64,000 nt of DNA from the NCBI RefSeq assembly GCF_041381155.1, contig NC_091143.1, positions 40,192,996 through 40,256,995 of the forward strand, read 5' to 3'. Positions 13,050 through 24,154 of this stretch are shown here, piece by piece (within the stretch, counting starts at the first letter, position 1; every line of letters begins with the position of its first letter). This stretch comes from Argopecten irradians (Eukaryota > Mollusca > Bivalvia > Pectinida > Pectinidae). The translations under genes and the position numbers were made by a program. The notes beneath the pieces are model-generated. The model saw nothing but the letters and a program-made list of their open reading frames with translations. It did no database searches and was not told the origin of the DNA.

Positions 13050-14061
13050 TTAAGGATGTATACCTCTGAGAAGTCAAAATTTTCTTGTATTAAACTTTTT
13101 TTCTCATATAGATTTTTGGAAAAAGGAGTTCATACCATAAAAGAAAATGAAAGAAAAAACATATGTCCGTGTGCTCGTTTTTGAGCTTTTGTCACTCAAA
13201 GACACCTAGTTGACAAAATATTGGATTTTATGGGAATTTTGGCGTTTTGACCATATAAGATAGAGATTAAAGCCATAATTTCCTAATGAAGTGTTTAACA
13301 TGTATGAATGTTTGTAGAATTCATTTTCTAGTAGTCTTCTTTAAAAAATATACCAGTTTTGATCAATTAGACTAATATATTTTCTCAGAATAACAACTTA
13401 TGCTACCCCTACCCCTTAATTTTGTGCTACCAAATGCACCATTTTCAGCCATTTTTGCCAAATTTAACCCTTTATAAAAAAAATTCTGGTATTAAACTTT
13501 TGTTATTATTTTGCATATCAATAGGGAAACGGTTGTGCTTTCTAAATCAGGAAGAAAAATTGGGGGTCCGTGTGCTTACTTTTTTGCCCCATTTGAATTT
13601 TTGTTATTTTTCATTATTTTAGAGTAAAAAATAAAAGTGCCCAAATTACCATTAAATGTAAAAATAAAGTCACAAAAGTGTATCGTTTGACATATTAATG
13701 CTAAATATTTTAATTACTACGAACCTAGTAACGATTTGCAACAAAAATTAGCTAAATACAGCTAAAAATGCCGGCGCAGTAATGATTTAAGTAAAAACAA
13801 TTTCAGTAAAAAATGGTAAAACTGTGGCTCTACTTGAAGCAAAAAAGACACAATTTCAAAATGGCCGCCAAATGGGCCATTTCTTAAAATCCCCGTATAA
13901 AAAAATCTACTAAAAATAGAAATGTAATTTTTTGACAAAATTTGCATCTGGCAACTTGCTACAGATACTGATAAATTATATTTGAAAATCTCATAACTTC
14001 TTTGGTCTATGTTGAAACGAGACTTCAACGGGACCAAAACCTCAGAAGAATACATCCTTAA
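13050..14061. mobile_element. 1-kb non-autonomous TIR element (TTAAGGATGTAT ends)
   Basis: The left end TTAAGGATGTATACCTCTGA and the right end read backwards TTAAGGATGTATTCTTCTGA are near-identical inverted repeats, with weaker pairing beyond. The inside has no transposase. It holds two similar segments, each with TATTAAAC followed later by GTCCGTGTGCT, suggesting an internal duplication. It sits in the FReD locus 1 intron between 11629 and 14608. Termini starting in TTAA leave open whether a TTAA target was duplicated. Confidence 0.75.
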
Positions 14062-14221
14062 ATAATTTTTAGCTTGAATTGCCAGTTTTAAACGATAAAA
14101 TACAAATTATTCGCTATAAGACACATCTTTTTCATAATAAAAATGTTAACATATACATTTTTCTTTGATAATTGTTGATGTTTTTTATGGGTTTCAAATT
14201 GATTTTATTCCTCAGTGAATT

Positions 14222-14260
14222 AGAGGGATGCCAGGGTTGAGACCCTGGGTTCATCCCTCT
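14222..14260. repeat. Strong nested hairpin in intron
   Basis: AGAGGGATG pairs with CATCCCTCT across a 21-base middle that itself contains CCAGGGT-tgag-ACCCTGG. This gives a two-tier stem-loop of about 39 bases. It lies between the 1-kb TIR element and the third FReD exon. It may be part of a small repeat; no function is assigned. Confidence 0.6.
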
Positions 14261-14607
14261 TACAAGGAGGTCTCTCTCACGTCTTTACCTCAATCGCTGT
14301 CGTTTCGTCACATTCAATTTGCTCCATTCATTCTCCAAACTCATCCATGCAAATACAAATAGAGGTATATAATTTTCAATTTAGTAAAAGATTTGTTCTT
14401 GCATGTATGCATGTAGTAATTCAAAATTTATGATGTTACCTATTCGTTAATTTGACATTTTAAATTTTAGCTAAAAAAACAAACAAACAAAAAACAAAAC
14501 CAAACAAATGAAAAAAATGAAAAAATAAAAGTTAATGACATAACCTTGAAAGAGCAGACAACTCTACTGTAACATTTGTATATAAGTATTTTTATTTTTT
14601 TTCCAAG

Positions 14608-14772
14608 GTAACGACAATCTCCACCTGCTGACTACAACCCCGAGGATCCTCCGAGTAGAACTGGAGGCATGGGAAGGAGACACAGGATATGCCCAGTACT
14701 ATACATTCCAAGTGGCAGATGAAAGTCAGAATTACAGACTTCTCGTACAAGGGTTTTCTGGAAACTTATCTT
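14608..14772 (+). CDS. Fibrinogen-related locus 1, third FReD exon
   Basis: Bounded by a TTTTTTCCAAG acceptor and GTAAGT donor, the exon codes GNDNLHLLTTTPRILRVELE, then AWEGDTGYAQYYTFQVADES and QNYRLLVQGFSGNLS. This is the canonical middle of a FReD (N-D-N-L-H-L-L-T; L-R-V-E-L-E; A-x-Y-x-x-F-x-V). The phase-1 entry and exit match the flanking exons. The intron before it (about 3 kb) holds a 1-kb TIR element; the intron after it holds the 145-bp tandem array. Confidence 0.92.
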
Positions 14773-14835
14773 GTAAGTCATTTTTTAACTGATACAGGAA
14801 GACCATATTGACATAAAAGTAAAGCGTTATAAAAA

Positions 14836-17575
14836 CAAGAGGCCCATGGGCCTTAACGGTCATCTGACTATTGGCACAATACAACATAGTCAATTAAAGA
14901 TTTTAGCCATTTTGACCCCTGCGACCTTGAATGAAGATCAATGTCATCTTTTTAAAACAAATATGGTAGCCTTTCATCCTAGCATGTCACAGGCCCAATA
15001 TCAGGTCTCTAGGCCTCTTAGTTATTCACAAAAAGTTATTTTAAGATTTTAGCCTATTTGACCCCTGTGACCTTGGATGAAGGTCAAGGTCATTCATTTG
15101 ATCAAACTTGGTAGCTCTTCATCCCAGCATGTCACAGGCCCAATATCATGTCTCTAGGCATCCTAGTTGTTCTCAAGAAGTCGTTTAAGGATTTTAACCT
15201 ATTTGATCCCTGTGACCTTGAATGACAGTCAAGGTCATTAATTTGAATAAACTTGGTAGCCCTTCATCAAAGCATGCAGCAGGCCTAATATGAGCATCCT
15301 AGATCTTTCGGTTCTTGAGAAGAAGTTGTTTAAAGATTTAAGCCTATTTGACCCCTGTGACCTTGAATGAAGGTCAAGGTCATTCATTTGAACAAACTTG
15401 GTAGCCCTTCATTCCAGCAAGTGGCAGGCATAATATGAGAACCCTGAGCCTTTTGGTTCTTGACAAGAAGTTGTTTAAAGAATTTTAGCCTATTTGACCC
15501 CTGTGACCTTGAATGAAAATCAAGGTCTTTCATTTGAACAAACTTGTTAGCCCTTTATCCCAGCATGCTACAGGCCCAATATCAGTACCCTGGGCTTTCT
15601 GGTTCTTGAGAAGAAGTTGTTTGAAGATTTTAGCCTTTTTGACCCCTGTGACCTTGAATGAAGGTCAAGGTCATTCATTTGAACAAACTTGATAGCCCTT
15701 CATCCCAGCATTTCAGGGGCCCAATATTAGGTCTGTAGGCCTCTTAGTTATTTACAAGAAGTTGTTTAAAGGATTTTGGCCTACTTGACCCCTGTGACCA
15801 TGAATGAAGGTCAAGGTCATTTATTTAAACAAACTTGATAGCCCATCATCCCAGCATGCTACAGGCCCAATATCAGTACCCTGGGCCTTCTGGTTCTTGA
15901 GAAGAAGTTGTTTGAAGATTTTAGTGTTTTTGACCCCTGTGACCTTGAATGAAGGTCAAGGTCATTCATTTGAACAAACTTGATAGCCCTTCATCCCAGC
16001 ATGCTACAGGCCCAATATCAGTACCCTGGGCCTTCTGGTTCTTGAGAAGAAGTAGTTTAAATATTTTAGCCTTTTTGACCCCTGTGACCTTGAATGAAGA
16101 TCAAGGTCATTCATTTGAACAAACTTGATAGCCCTTCATCCCAGCATGTCAGGGGCCCGATATCAGGTCTGTAGGTCTCTTAGTTATTCACAAAAAGTTA
16201 TTTTAAGATTTTAGCCTATTTGACCCCTGTGACCTTGGATGAAGGTCAAGGTCATTCATTTGATCAAACTTGGTAGCTCTTCATCCCAGCATGTCACAGG
16301 CCCAATATCATGTCTCTAGGCATCCTAGTTGTTCTCAAGAAGTCGTTTAAGGATTTAAACCTATTTGATCCCTGTGACCTTGAATGACAGTCAAGGTCAT
16401 TAATTTGAATAAACTTGGTAGCCCTTCATCAAAGCATGCAGCAGGCCTAATATGAGCATCCTAGATCTTTCGGTTCTTGAGAAGAAGTTGTTTAAAGATT
16501 TAAGCCTATTTGACCCCTGTGACCTTGAATGAAGGTCAAGGTCATTCATTTGAACAAACTTGGTAGCCCTTCATTCCAGCAAGTGGCAGGCATAATATGA
16601 GAACCCTGAGCCTTTTGGTTCTTGACAAGAAGTTGTTTAAAGAATTTTAGCCTATTTGACCCCTGTGACCTTGAATGAAAATCAAGGTCTTTCATTTGAA
16701 CAAACTTGTTAGCCCTTTATCCCAGCATGCTACAGGCCCAATATCAGTACCCTGGGCTTTCTGGTTCTTGAGAAGAAGTTGTTTGAAGATTTTAGCCTTT
16801 CTGACCCCTGTGACCTTGAATGAAGGTCAAGGTCATTCATTTGAACAAACTTGATAGCCCTTCATCCCAGCATTCCAGGGGCCCAATATCAGGTCTCTAG
16901 GCCTTCTGGTTCTTGAGAAGAAGTCGTTTAATTTTTTAGCCTTTTTTACCCCTGTGACCTTGAATGAAGGTCAAGGTCATTCATTTGAACAAACTTGATA
17001 GCCCTTCATCCCAGCATGTCAGGGGCCCAATATTAGGTCTGTAGGACTCTTAGTTATTCACAAGAAGTTGTTTAAAGGATTTTGGCCTACTTGACCCCTG
17101 TGACCTTGAATGAAGGTCAAGGTCATTCATTTAAAAAAATTTGATAGCCCTTCATCCCAGCATGCTACAGGCCCAATATCAGTACCCTGGGCCTTCTGGT
17201 TCTTGAGAAGAAGTTGTTTGAAGATTTTAGTGTTTTTGACCCCTGTGACCTTGAATGAAGGTCAAGGTCATTCATTTGAACAAACTTGATAGCCCTTCAT
17301 CCCAGCATGCTACAGGCCCAATATCAGTACCCTGGGCCTTCTGGTTCTTGAGAAGAAGTAGTTTAAATATTTTAGCCTTTTTTACCCCTGTGACCTTGAA
17401 TGAAGATCAAGGTCATTCATTTGAACAAACTTGATAGCCCTTCATCCCAGCATGTCAGGGGCCCAATATCAGGTCTGTAGGTCTCTTAGTTATTCACAAG
17501 AAGTTGTTTAAAGGATTTTGGCCTATTTGACCCCTGTGACCTTGAATGAAGGTCAAGGTCACAGATGACCTAAAA
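14836..17575. repeat. 145-bp tandem array (about 19 monomers) with higher-order structure
   Basis: A monomer of about 145 bp (GACCCCTGTGACCTTGAATG, then GTCAAGGTCATTCATTTGAA, then GCCCTTCATCCCAGCATG) repeats from about 14.9 kb to 17.57 kb. Monomer variants recur in order. An eight-monomer block starting at 15021 is repeated from 16183 (offset 1162 bases) at near identity, with one extra monomer inserted in the second block. The array opens next to a 14-base palindrome AGGCCCATGGGCCT (14840-14853). Most monomers hold TCAAGGTCA, and about a dozen hold AGGTCAAGGTCA. It lies entirely in the last FReD locus 1 intron. Confidence 0.95.
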
Positions 17576-18001
17576 TGAAAGTATGGGAAAGCAAATGTAA
17601 TTTTGTCTCAGTCCAGGGCCGGTTTTTCGAAAATTTAAGTAATTGTTTTTCACACTAAAGTTCGGCGAAAAACGTCTGATTTTTCGGAGTCAGGCTTTAC
17701 ACATATGTTGTTTTATTCTTTCTCACCTACCCGACACCAATATTTATCAATATCAATAATGTTATATTTCAAAGCATTATTTCTCATCAAAGTGTGTCAA
17801 TGTTAATCTGATATACGCCGCTTTAACTTTGCAGTATCATTATTGTAACGCATTCCCTTTTTTCAATTATGAGAAATATTATTTAACTATCCTAACAGTA
17901 AATCCGATCAAACACTGCATTCAAGTGCATTTAACAAGTAATAAAGATGTCGAAATACTAATTTGTGTTCTATATTTGTGATTATTTTTACAAATAAATA
18001 G

Positions 18002-18255
18002 ATGATGCCCTGAGCCACCACAGCGGCGCTACCTTCACTACATACGACAGAGACAATGACCAAAATAATCATGATAACTGTGGCAGTCATTGTCATGGTG
18101 CTTGGTGGTACATAGACTGCTACCAAAGCAACCTGAATGGAGGACAAATCCAATATGACGGTCATCAGGACTGGCATGGGATTGTCTGGTGGTTCTTCCC
18201 GGTACCTGGTAGAAATAATCATCCCATAAAGAAAACCAAGTTGATGATTCGATAA
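18002..18255 (+). CDS. Fibrinogen-related locus 1, terminal FReD exon with stop
   Basis: After an AATAG acceptor the exon codes YDALSHHSGATFTTYDRDND and then CHGAWWYIDCYQSNLNG, and ends KTKLMIR-stop. The acidic DRDND run fits the FReD calcium site; G-A-W-W-Y, the C-terminal Cys and S-N-L-N-G mark the domain core. An extra Cys sits before the WW motif (CGSHCHGAWW), where the family usually has one Cys and an aromatic residue; it could form an unusual disulfide. The usual C-terminal Pro after M-x-I-R is absent. An AATAAA at 18582 is a possible polyadenylation signal. Confidence 0.92.
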
Positions 18256-18899
18256 ACAATTGAGTCGATGTCTCTTCGACGTAACTTATTTGTACAAATG
18301 TTCTTCTTCCAATGTAATAAGATATAACAAAAAACACTTCAGACTGTGTCTATTTACATCATATGCAGTAATTAACGGACTTCATCTGATAATACTAGTA
18401 TCGATGATACTTGAAGACGTAAGTTAAAAAGTATGCATTTGAGATTAAAACACCTATACTAAGTCGTTTTCGAGAGACCCTCCTGTCATAGAAAACAAGT
18501 GTACTTTATTTTTACCATAACATCAAAGGAATGCTTTTTAAAGTTGTGTTGTCTATGACTTCATCTTTTTAATAATAGAAAAATAAACATTTAAAATGTG
18601 TTACATATGTTTTGCTTTTAAACTTTTCATATTTGCCGACGTTTGCAAAGTTCATATTCGCAAAGTTATTAATTAAATTTAAATATTGATTTTTCTCATA
18701 TACACGTTTCAAATCTCCGAGCTGTTCCGATCTATTCTAGTATGCACGGGTATTTATGATGTTGGTCACGTGATACGGCTTGGAAAGTTCCGATATATAC
18801 GTTATCACCGATGTCGGTTAAAATGAAATATAAACTTTATTAATTTTACATTAATTGCGAAACAAGTTATACAACTTATGCAAATCACTTTCGATAGCC

Positions 18900-19330
18900 C
18901 AGAGGTACGCACGCGTCGGATAGATGAACCCTGACCTTTTCGCGATCGGCCGGTTATGCTTCGGTCACAACCCCTTTCGATTAGGCTTAGGGCGTACTCC
19001 CGGCATAGGTTTTAGTCATTTTGGTCTGGATCCCGGCCGGACACCAGACATGGCCACGACTTTCATGCATAATCGGGGAGGTTCCTGTCTCGTAGATTTT
19101 CATAATCGGCAACATATCCTTCACGCATTGTTGAGTATCGTCCGATATTCGGCCGGGAATCGAGCGGCAATCACACCGCCCGACATTGGATCGGGCCTGG
19201 TACAACTATCGTTCGTTATCCGTAAGATATTCGGGCGATATTTGTACGATGTCCGGTGAAAAGGCCGTATATCGCCCGAACATCATATGATAATCGGTCG
19301 ATTAGCATTATGTGTTCGGTCGATATTCCC
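18900..19330. other. CpG- and GC-rich island with no recognised gene
   Basis: Base composition changes abruptly to CG-rich sequence with repeated CGGCCG, TCGGTCGAT, ATCGGGCC and CGGGCGATAT phrases. Overlapping open frames on both strands (about 111 and 72 codons) follow from the scarcity of AT-rich stops. Their products look unlike any family I know. A dispersed element is the likely explanation. Confidence 0.45.
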
Positions 19331-19439
19331 TTCCTCCCCGGTCCCAAAAAAAATTCTCTTTCGAAACAGACGCCGTACAATTACGGCACGGCCTCTTTTT
19401 TATGTAAATGATGTGTGACAAATTTTTTGATCAGTGTTG

Positions 19440-19565
19440 TCCGATGTCGGAAAAATGGCAAAACCACCGGTGTACCCCCTATATTCCCGGATAGCGGCCG
19501 ATCATGGTGATTCAAGCATTAGGTGAAAACAAGCGGCTTAACCACTACACCACCAGATTACCCTA
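19440..19565 (-). repeat. Possible tRNA-derived SINE head
   Basis: On the minus strand the segment reads GGTGGTGTAGTGGTTAAGCC (19540-19559), matching a pol III box A in a tRNA-like D arm. A poor box-B-like GCTTGAATCACC follows about 30 bases later. No tail is clear, so this is likely a fragment. Confidence 0.45.
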
Positions 19566-19984
19566 TGTCGGTTACGTGGTGCAAATCTGGTTTCCGATAC
19601 TACCCGAAATAATTTAAACATGACTTTGATCTGTGACCTCTTTAAAAATGCTTGACATCGCTTCCCTTTATGTAAATGGTGCTTTTATGGACATGAAGCA
19701 TCATATCTTTGTATCCATATTGACACATTGTATGGTTTGGGAGAAAATAACAGGAAATACAACACATATTCAACATAGTGCGCACTACATGTAGGAAAGG
19801 TCTGTATCTAATTGCGTTCATACCATCCTAACGTAATCAGAACATTGTACAATCCATATTTATTCATCATTTGTCTGTTTTAGCATCTTCGTTATTTATG
19901 TTAAATAGCAACTCTTTATTGGTATTTTGAAATCCGTCAACTATGAATGAGGAAACTGTGTTTAACGTTTTATTTTAATTATTC

Positions 19985-20300
19985 AATTAGCTTGAAAGGA
20001 GCGTTTTTATTGGTTTAAAAATTACTGAATCTGCCCATAAAGGAAAAAATGACGTCGCCGTTTGAAACGTCGCTTCAGATTGGTTGAGATAAGAGCGTAA
20101 TGATTTCGTAGGAAAAAAAAGAGTTACGAAATGAATTTGAATTATAAGGATTAGTTTGAATCGATTTTTTATTTTGTGGATATATAACAAACACATTTGA
20201 GTGTTCTCTCATCATAAACCGCTTCGCGATTTATTTAGAGAGCACTCAGATTTTGTTTTATATGTCCATAACCTAAAAATCTATTCAAGTTAATCCTTAA
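19985..20300. mobile_element. Foldback element, copy 1
   Basis: The element has a tail (attggttt, CCCATAAAGGAAA, GACGTCGCCGTTTG, ACGTCGCTTC-GATTGG) followed by a long hairpin at 20145-20299. The left arm from AAGGATTAGTTTGAATCGAT pairs with the right arm ending ATCTATTCAAGTTAATCCTT. The tip is AAACCGCTTCGCGATTT. The same layout occurs at 42801-43135, so this is a dispersed family. No ORF is present. Confidence 0.85.
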
Positions 20301-21940
20301 TTGTGAACTTTCAATTTTCTCCTGCTTTCTTTCTATTTCTATTAAGGGTTAGTCGAATTTGCAAGACTTACTCTCACGTCGGTCTGAGCTTGATTTATCC
20401 GCTACATGTAGTGTAATACATCGATCGATAGCTGACTTCCTCAGGTAATACATGGGGGAGAAACTACGTCACAAACATGGTTATCATTGCAATCAAAATG
20501 GCAGAAAATTGTTCGCTTCAAGGTAAAAAATGGTATGCTGTGTCACCAATAACGACAATCTCAATAAGACAATGAGTGCACCGTACCCCGGACATTTCCG
20601 TGTAACTGTAGCAAGTGTTATTTGTGTTATAAATCTCTCCGTTTCTTCAAACACTCCAACACAATATCAAAATATTGCATGATATCGTTAACACAATCAA
20701 GCATGGTTTTGTAAATAACCCAAATTTCTGCATATTTCCGATGTCGCATGTTGAATACTTTGTTATATGATGTTGCATATTGTAATTAATCACCGTTTAA
20801 TTTTGAATTACGTATATAATCCAGAGCAAGAAGCTTTGTATGAAGAGAGGGGCTGAATAATCAATTGATCAGGTCCATGTACATGTGCACTAAACTGGGA
20901 ATCAATGTAACCGTGACATGTATCATTAACCAAGTTAGAATCCTCATCCGAAAATGAGTGCAATTTTGAACTGTACTGTGGTGCTAGGACTATCATCATT
21001 ATTATCAATAATTATCAGCTCATGTTTGCAGTTATTAATGCAAAAAAAAATGAAAATGAACAAATATTTTTTGTATATTGTGCATTCACTTCTAATACGT
21101 GTTTAATGCAATCCTGGGAGAATTATTAGGTCGACTGCCTGTGGTCATGTTTACCTATTTTGACTGGTTCTTGAATTGTCTGCAAGTTTAGAATGTCTTC
21201 GAAACTTACGCGATTGACAGATTTCTCCCAAATTTGGCTTGAAGAAAATTCGAAATAATGCAATGCAAATTTAGGCTCATTTGGAAATAGCTATATTTCT
21301 TTTAGAATACGTTTTTTTCTGGATCCTTCTACAAGATGTAGTTAGAAGCTCATTTATTTGCATGACAAATATAATAAAACAATCTGTTACAAGTGGAAGA
21401 AATTTGTTATTAAACTTTTTAAAGTCATATCCTGGTAAATGCACAATTGAATACGCACAGCAAAGCAAGACAATCAGAAACAAGGAACATGTAACATTAA
21501 AATTATAATTATTTATATTGTATGCCTGGTAATGAGCCACCTCCATCTTTTTCATAATTCCTACATTTGTGTTCCGATTTTTATCTAATCTCATACATTA
21601 GCCCCCTGTGCTTCTTGCATGATAAATTGTTTAATTATTAATGATAATTATAATGTCTTGTGTTTCAAATTGTCAAGCTTTGATCCACAGTTCCAATTGT
21701 TTATTTTACAATGTGAAGTCGGGAAAGACGTAAGTATTTGGTAATGTTCTTGTTTTGCTAATAAATGTTACTCCGATAATTAATTGGTGTATGCTATTTA
21801 TTTTTTTGAATGTTGTTAATTTAAACAACACACATTACCACCAGTGAATAGAAACCTCCTTGTTAGGAAATGCTGTTACAAAATTGTGTATACACAATGT
21901 ACAGCAGGACTGATAAATGCGTGGTCTTTATAATTTTGAA
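20301..21940. other. Intergenic DNA without a supported gene
   Basis: AT-rich sequence with short frames on both strands (for example opposed frames at 21.28-21.59 kb) and no domain signature. No tandem or inverted repeat stands out. Confidence 0.4.
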
Positions 21941-21944
21941 GATG

Positions 21945-22680
21945 ATGCACCATAGTCTAAGAATGACACCAATTGAATATTTAGATCAAAGGTCGAGGTC
22001 ACGTAAGCTGAAATGTTACCAAATAGTACTGTAGAGTTTTTACACAATAAAAGCTTAACTGTTCAATGAATCTTCTTTACAGTAGAATGATTACGTAACC
22101 ATAGTTCAGAGTGACACCTGTTGAATGTTGATGTCAAGATCAAGGTTACAGAAGCTGAAATGTTGCACAATAATAGATGAAATTATGTACCATAATCCTG
22201 AGATGACGTATATTTAATATCAAGGTCACAGAATCCGAAATGTTACCAACCAAAAAATAAATGATCTGTATTCACAACAAAAGCAGAATCATCCATTTTT
22301 TCATATTTGGTAGAGTGATGTACAATGAATATGCATATTATTCAAGTAGTTATACAGTTCACTCGCTGGCTTTCCATGCAATCAGAATTATCGGGGGTGA
22401 TTTTTTTTATCTTCGGCCAATTCTAGAGCTCTCATGGGGCCATATACTAAAACTGATATGTTGTGTCTAAATTGCACCTCTATGATCTGTACAGTTTGCT
22501 ATAAGAGTGTATGACCTAGAAGCCACTTCAAGAGTACCTTACAATTACAAGCGAAGAAATTGATGCGAGCATGATCTAATGATGATGCCTATAAATATTC
22601 ACAGAGGCTAAAGTATTGGAAGATGTAAGGTCATTGTCATAGGTCAAGGTCACGGCAGCTGATATTATGATACATACATC
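21945..22680. repeat. Degenerate repeats with AAGGTCA/GGTCAC motifs
   Basis: Three or four loosely similar segments follow the order ACCATAGT-CTGAG/CAGAG-TGACACC-TTGAATATT-ATCAAGGTCACAG-AAGCTGAAATGTTACC (near 21950, 22090, 22185 and, weaker, 22570-22680). Similarity is clear by eye but decayed. The AGGTCA-type core echoes the 145-bp array at 14.9 kb without being the same repeat. Confidence 0.5.
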
Positions 22681-22889
22681 AGAATTATTAACCATCAATA
22701 GTACTAGTGTGCAAACGTCATGTAATGAAATTGCAACAAAATTTCATCCGTAGAAATAGTGTTCAATAATTTTTCATTGATTGGATGCAGAGATGCCATA
22801 TCATTTTACTGACTTTCTTGTTAGGATAAAAGAAACAACATCATAAATAAATGACTGCATTTACATATATATTGATTTTTTGAAAACAA

Positions 22890-23445
22890 TTAAAGGGACA
22901 ATTCGCTCTAAGACTTCATTAAAAATTGCACATATTTCGGAAACAAACCAGTTCTAATGGAAATTAGATAAGTTGGTTTTACTGTGATATGTCAGAAAAG
23001 CCCACTGCAGTCAAATGTATGTGAAATGTTCAATCGCCATTACACATAGCCTTGTTTACCGAACCCTGACCCTTGCCTGTGTAGTAAAGCATTTTTTGTC
23101 TAGAACTACTCAAATCGCTCTTACAGTTGTGGTAACATTATTAGATGCATGTTCTTGTCTAAAAATAATTTCATCAACTCCTCAGTGGTTATGTATTGCA
23201 TTTGTTTAACGTGCGTGACTTTGACTCGGGTAAGGGAACAGCGTACATGTTGTATCTGCTTAATCGTGTTGATCAACGATCTGGAATTTCAATGGTATTA
23301 ATCAAAATACTTAACAGTGTTGTGGAATTTGTCCCTATTTCTTGTCGTATGTTTCATAAGGACTGTAGAACAATACATTAATGTCATATTTTGCTTCGTG
23401 GTTACATGTATGTAACGAATTAGCCTTACTGAATTGTCCCTTTAA
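22890..23445. mobile_element. 556-bp TTAA-ended MITE
   Basis: The left end TTAAAGGGACAATTC (22890) is the exact inverse of the right end GAATTGTCCCTTTAA (ending 23445). The 15-base TIRs and TTAA ends fit a non-autonomous piggyBac-like or similar element. Several short frames inside show no transposase signature. The lone left-type end TTAAAGGGTAATTCC at 59044 may belong to a related family. Confidence 0.8.
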
Positions 23446-23932
23446 GCGGAAAAAATATAATTGTATTGCAAGAAAGCATGCGTCATTCGACAATTCAATG
23501 CAAATAAGATTTTTTAACTGCCATCTAAATGCATTATTTTATGTCAACTTGTATCTATGGGCAAAATGATGGTGTTTCCATATACTTAGATAAAACAAAA
23601 AAAAATGTTTGATGTAACCAATTGGTATTCTCGTTTACGTGGTAGGCCGACTCTAATGTACTGCATTTCTTCCAATAAAGAACTATCTATAAATGATATA
23701 ACAAATTCCATCATATTTTACTTTTACTAAGTATTATTCATGCAGTATTAAAAACCAGCTGAAACGACATGCTAGACTTGTACTATAAAGTTGGTTTAAG
23801 TCACTGCTACTATAATGCCTTTTATAGTAGGAAAAAAGAAGGCTACATGACAAAATGATGTAACTTGCCGTTACGTACTGTACTTATATAACTTTTTATG
23901 TACTAATTAAGATTGGGCGTATCTCATTAGTC

Positions 23933-24154
23933 TCATACATAACCGCAGTTTGCAATCAATTTCGGCAGAGTTGAATCTTCAATTTTGTTTAAGGCATTCA
24001 CTATGGCTAACTCTGTAAATGAATAAGTAAACTCTTCAGTTTCTATCAAGTTGTTTCTCATCATATGAAATATGTATTCACACACGTTGAACTCTGGACT
24101 GTATGGTGGCTGAAATAACAAGGTGATATTTCTTGTAGCAAGCATGTTTCTCAA
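23933..24154 (-). pseudogene. DDE transposase C-terminal fragment (Tc1/mariner-IS630 type)
   Basis: The minus-strand frame codes RNMLATRNITLLFQPPYSPE, then FNVCEYIFHMMRNNLIETEE. The block L-x-F-x-P-P-Y-S-P-E-F-N-x-x-E is the signature around the last catalytic acidic residue of Tc1/mariner-like and IS630-like DDE transposases. The C-terminus looks complete (stop after NCGYV). The N-terminal side is cut by the minisatellite at 24155-25366, whose first unit still supplies the adjacent transposase sequence. A broken, old copy. Confidence 0.85.

Noticed and set aside
14836..17575. CRISPR-like array
   Set aside because: The units are contiguous 145-bp monomers without unique spacers, in an intron of a eukaryotic gene.
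18924..19259. 111-codon frame in the CpG-rich block
   Set aside because: It is explained by GC-rich composition lacking stops; an opposite-strand frame is open as well and neither shows a family motif.
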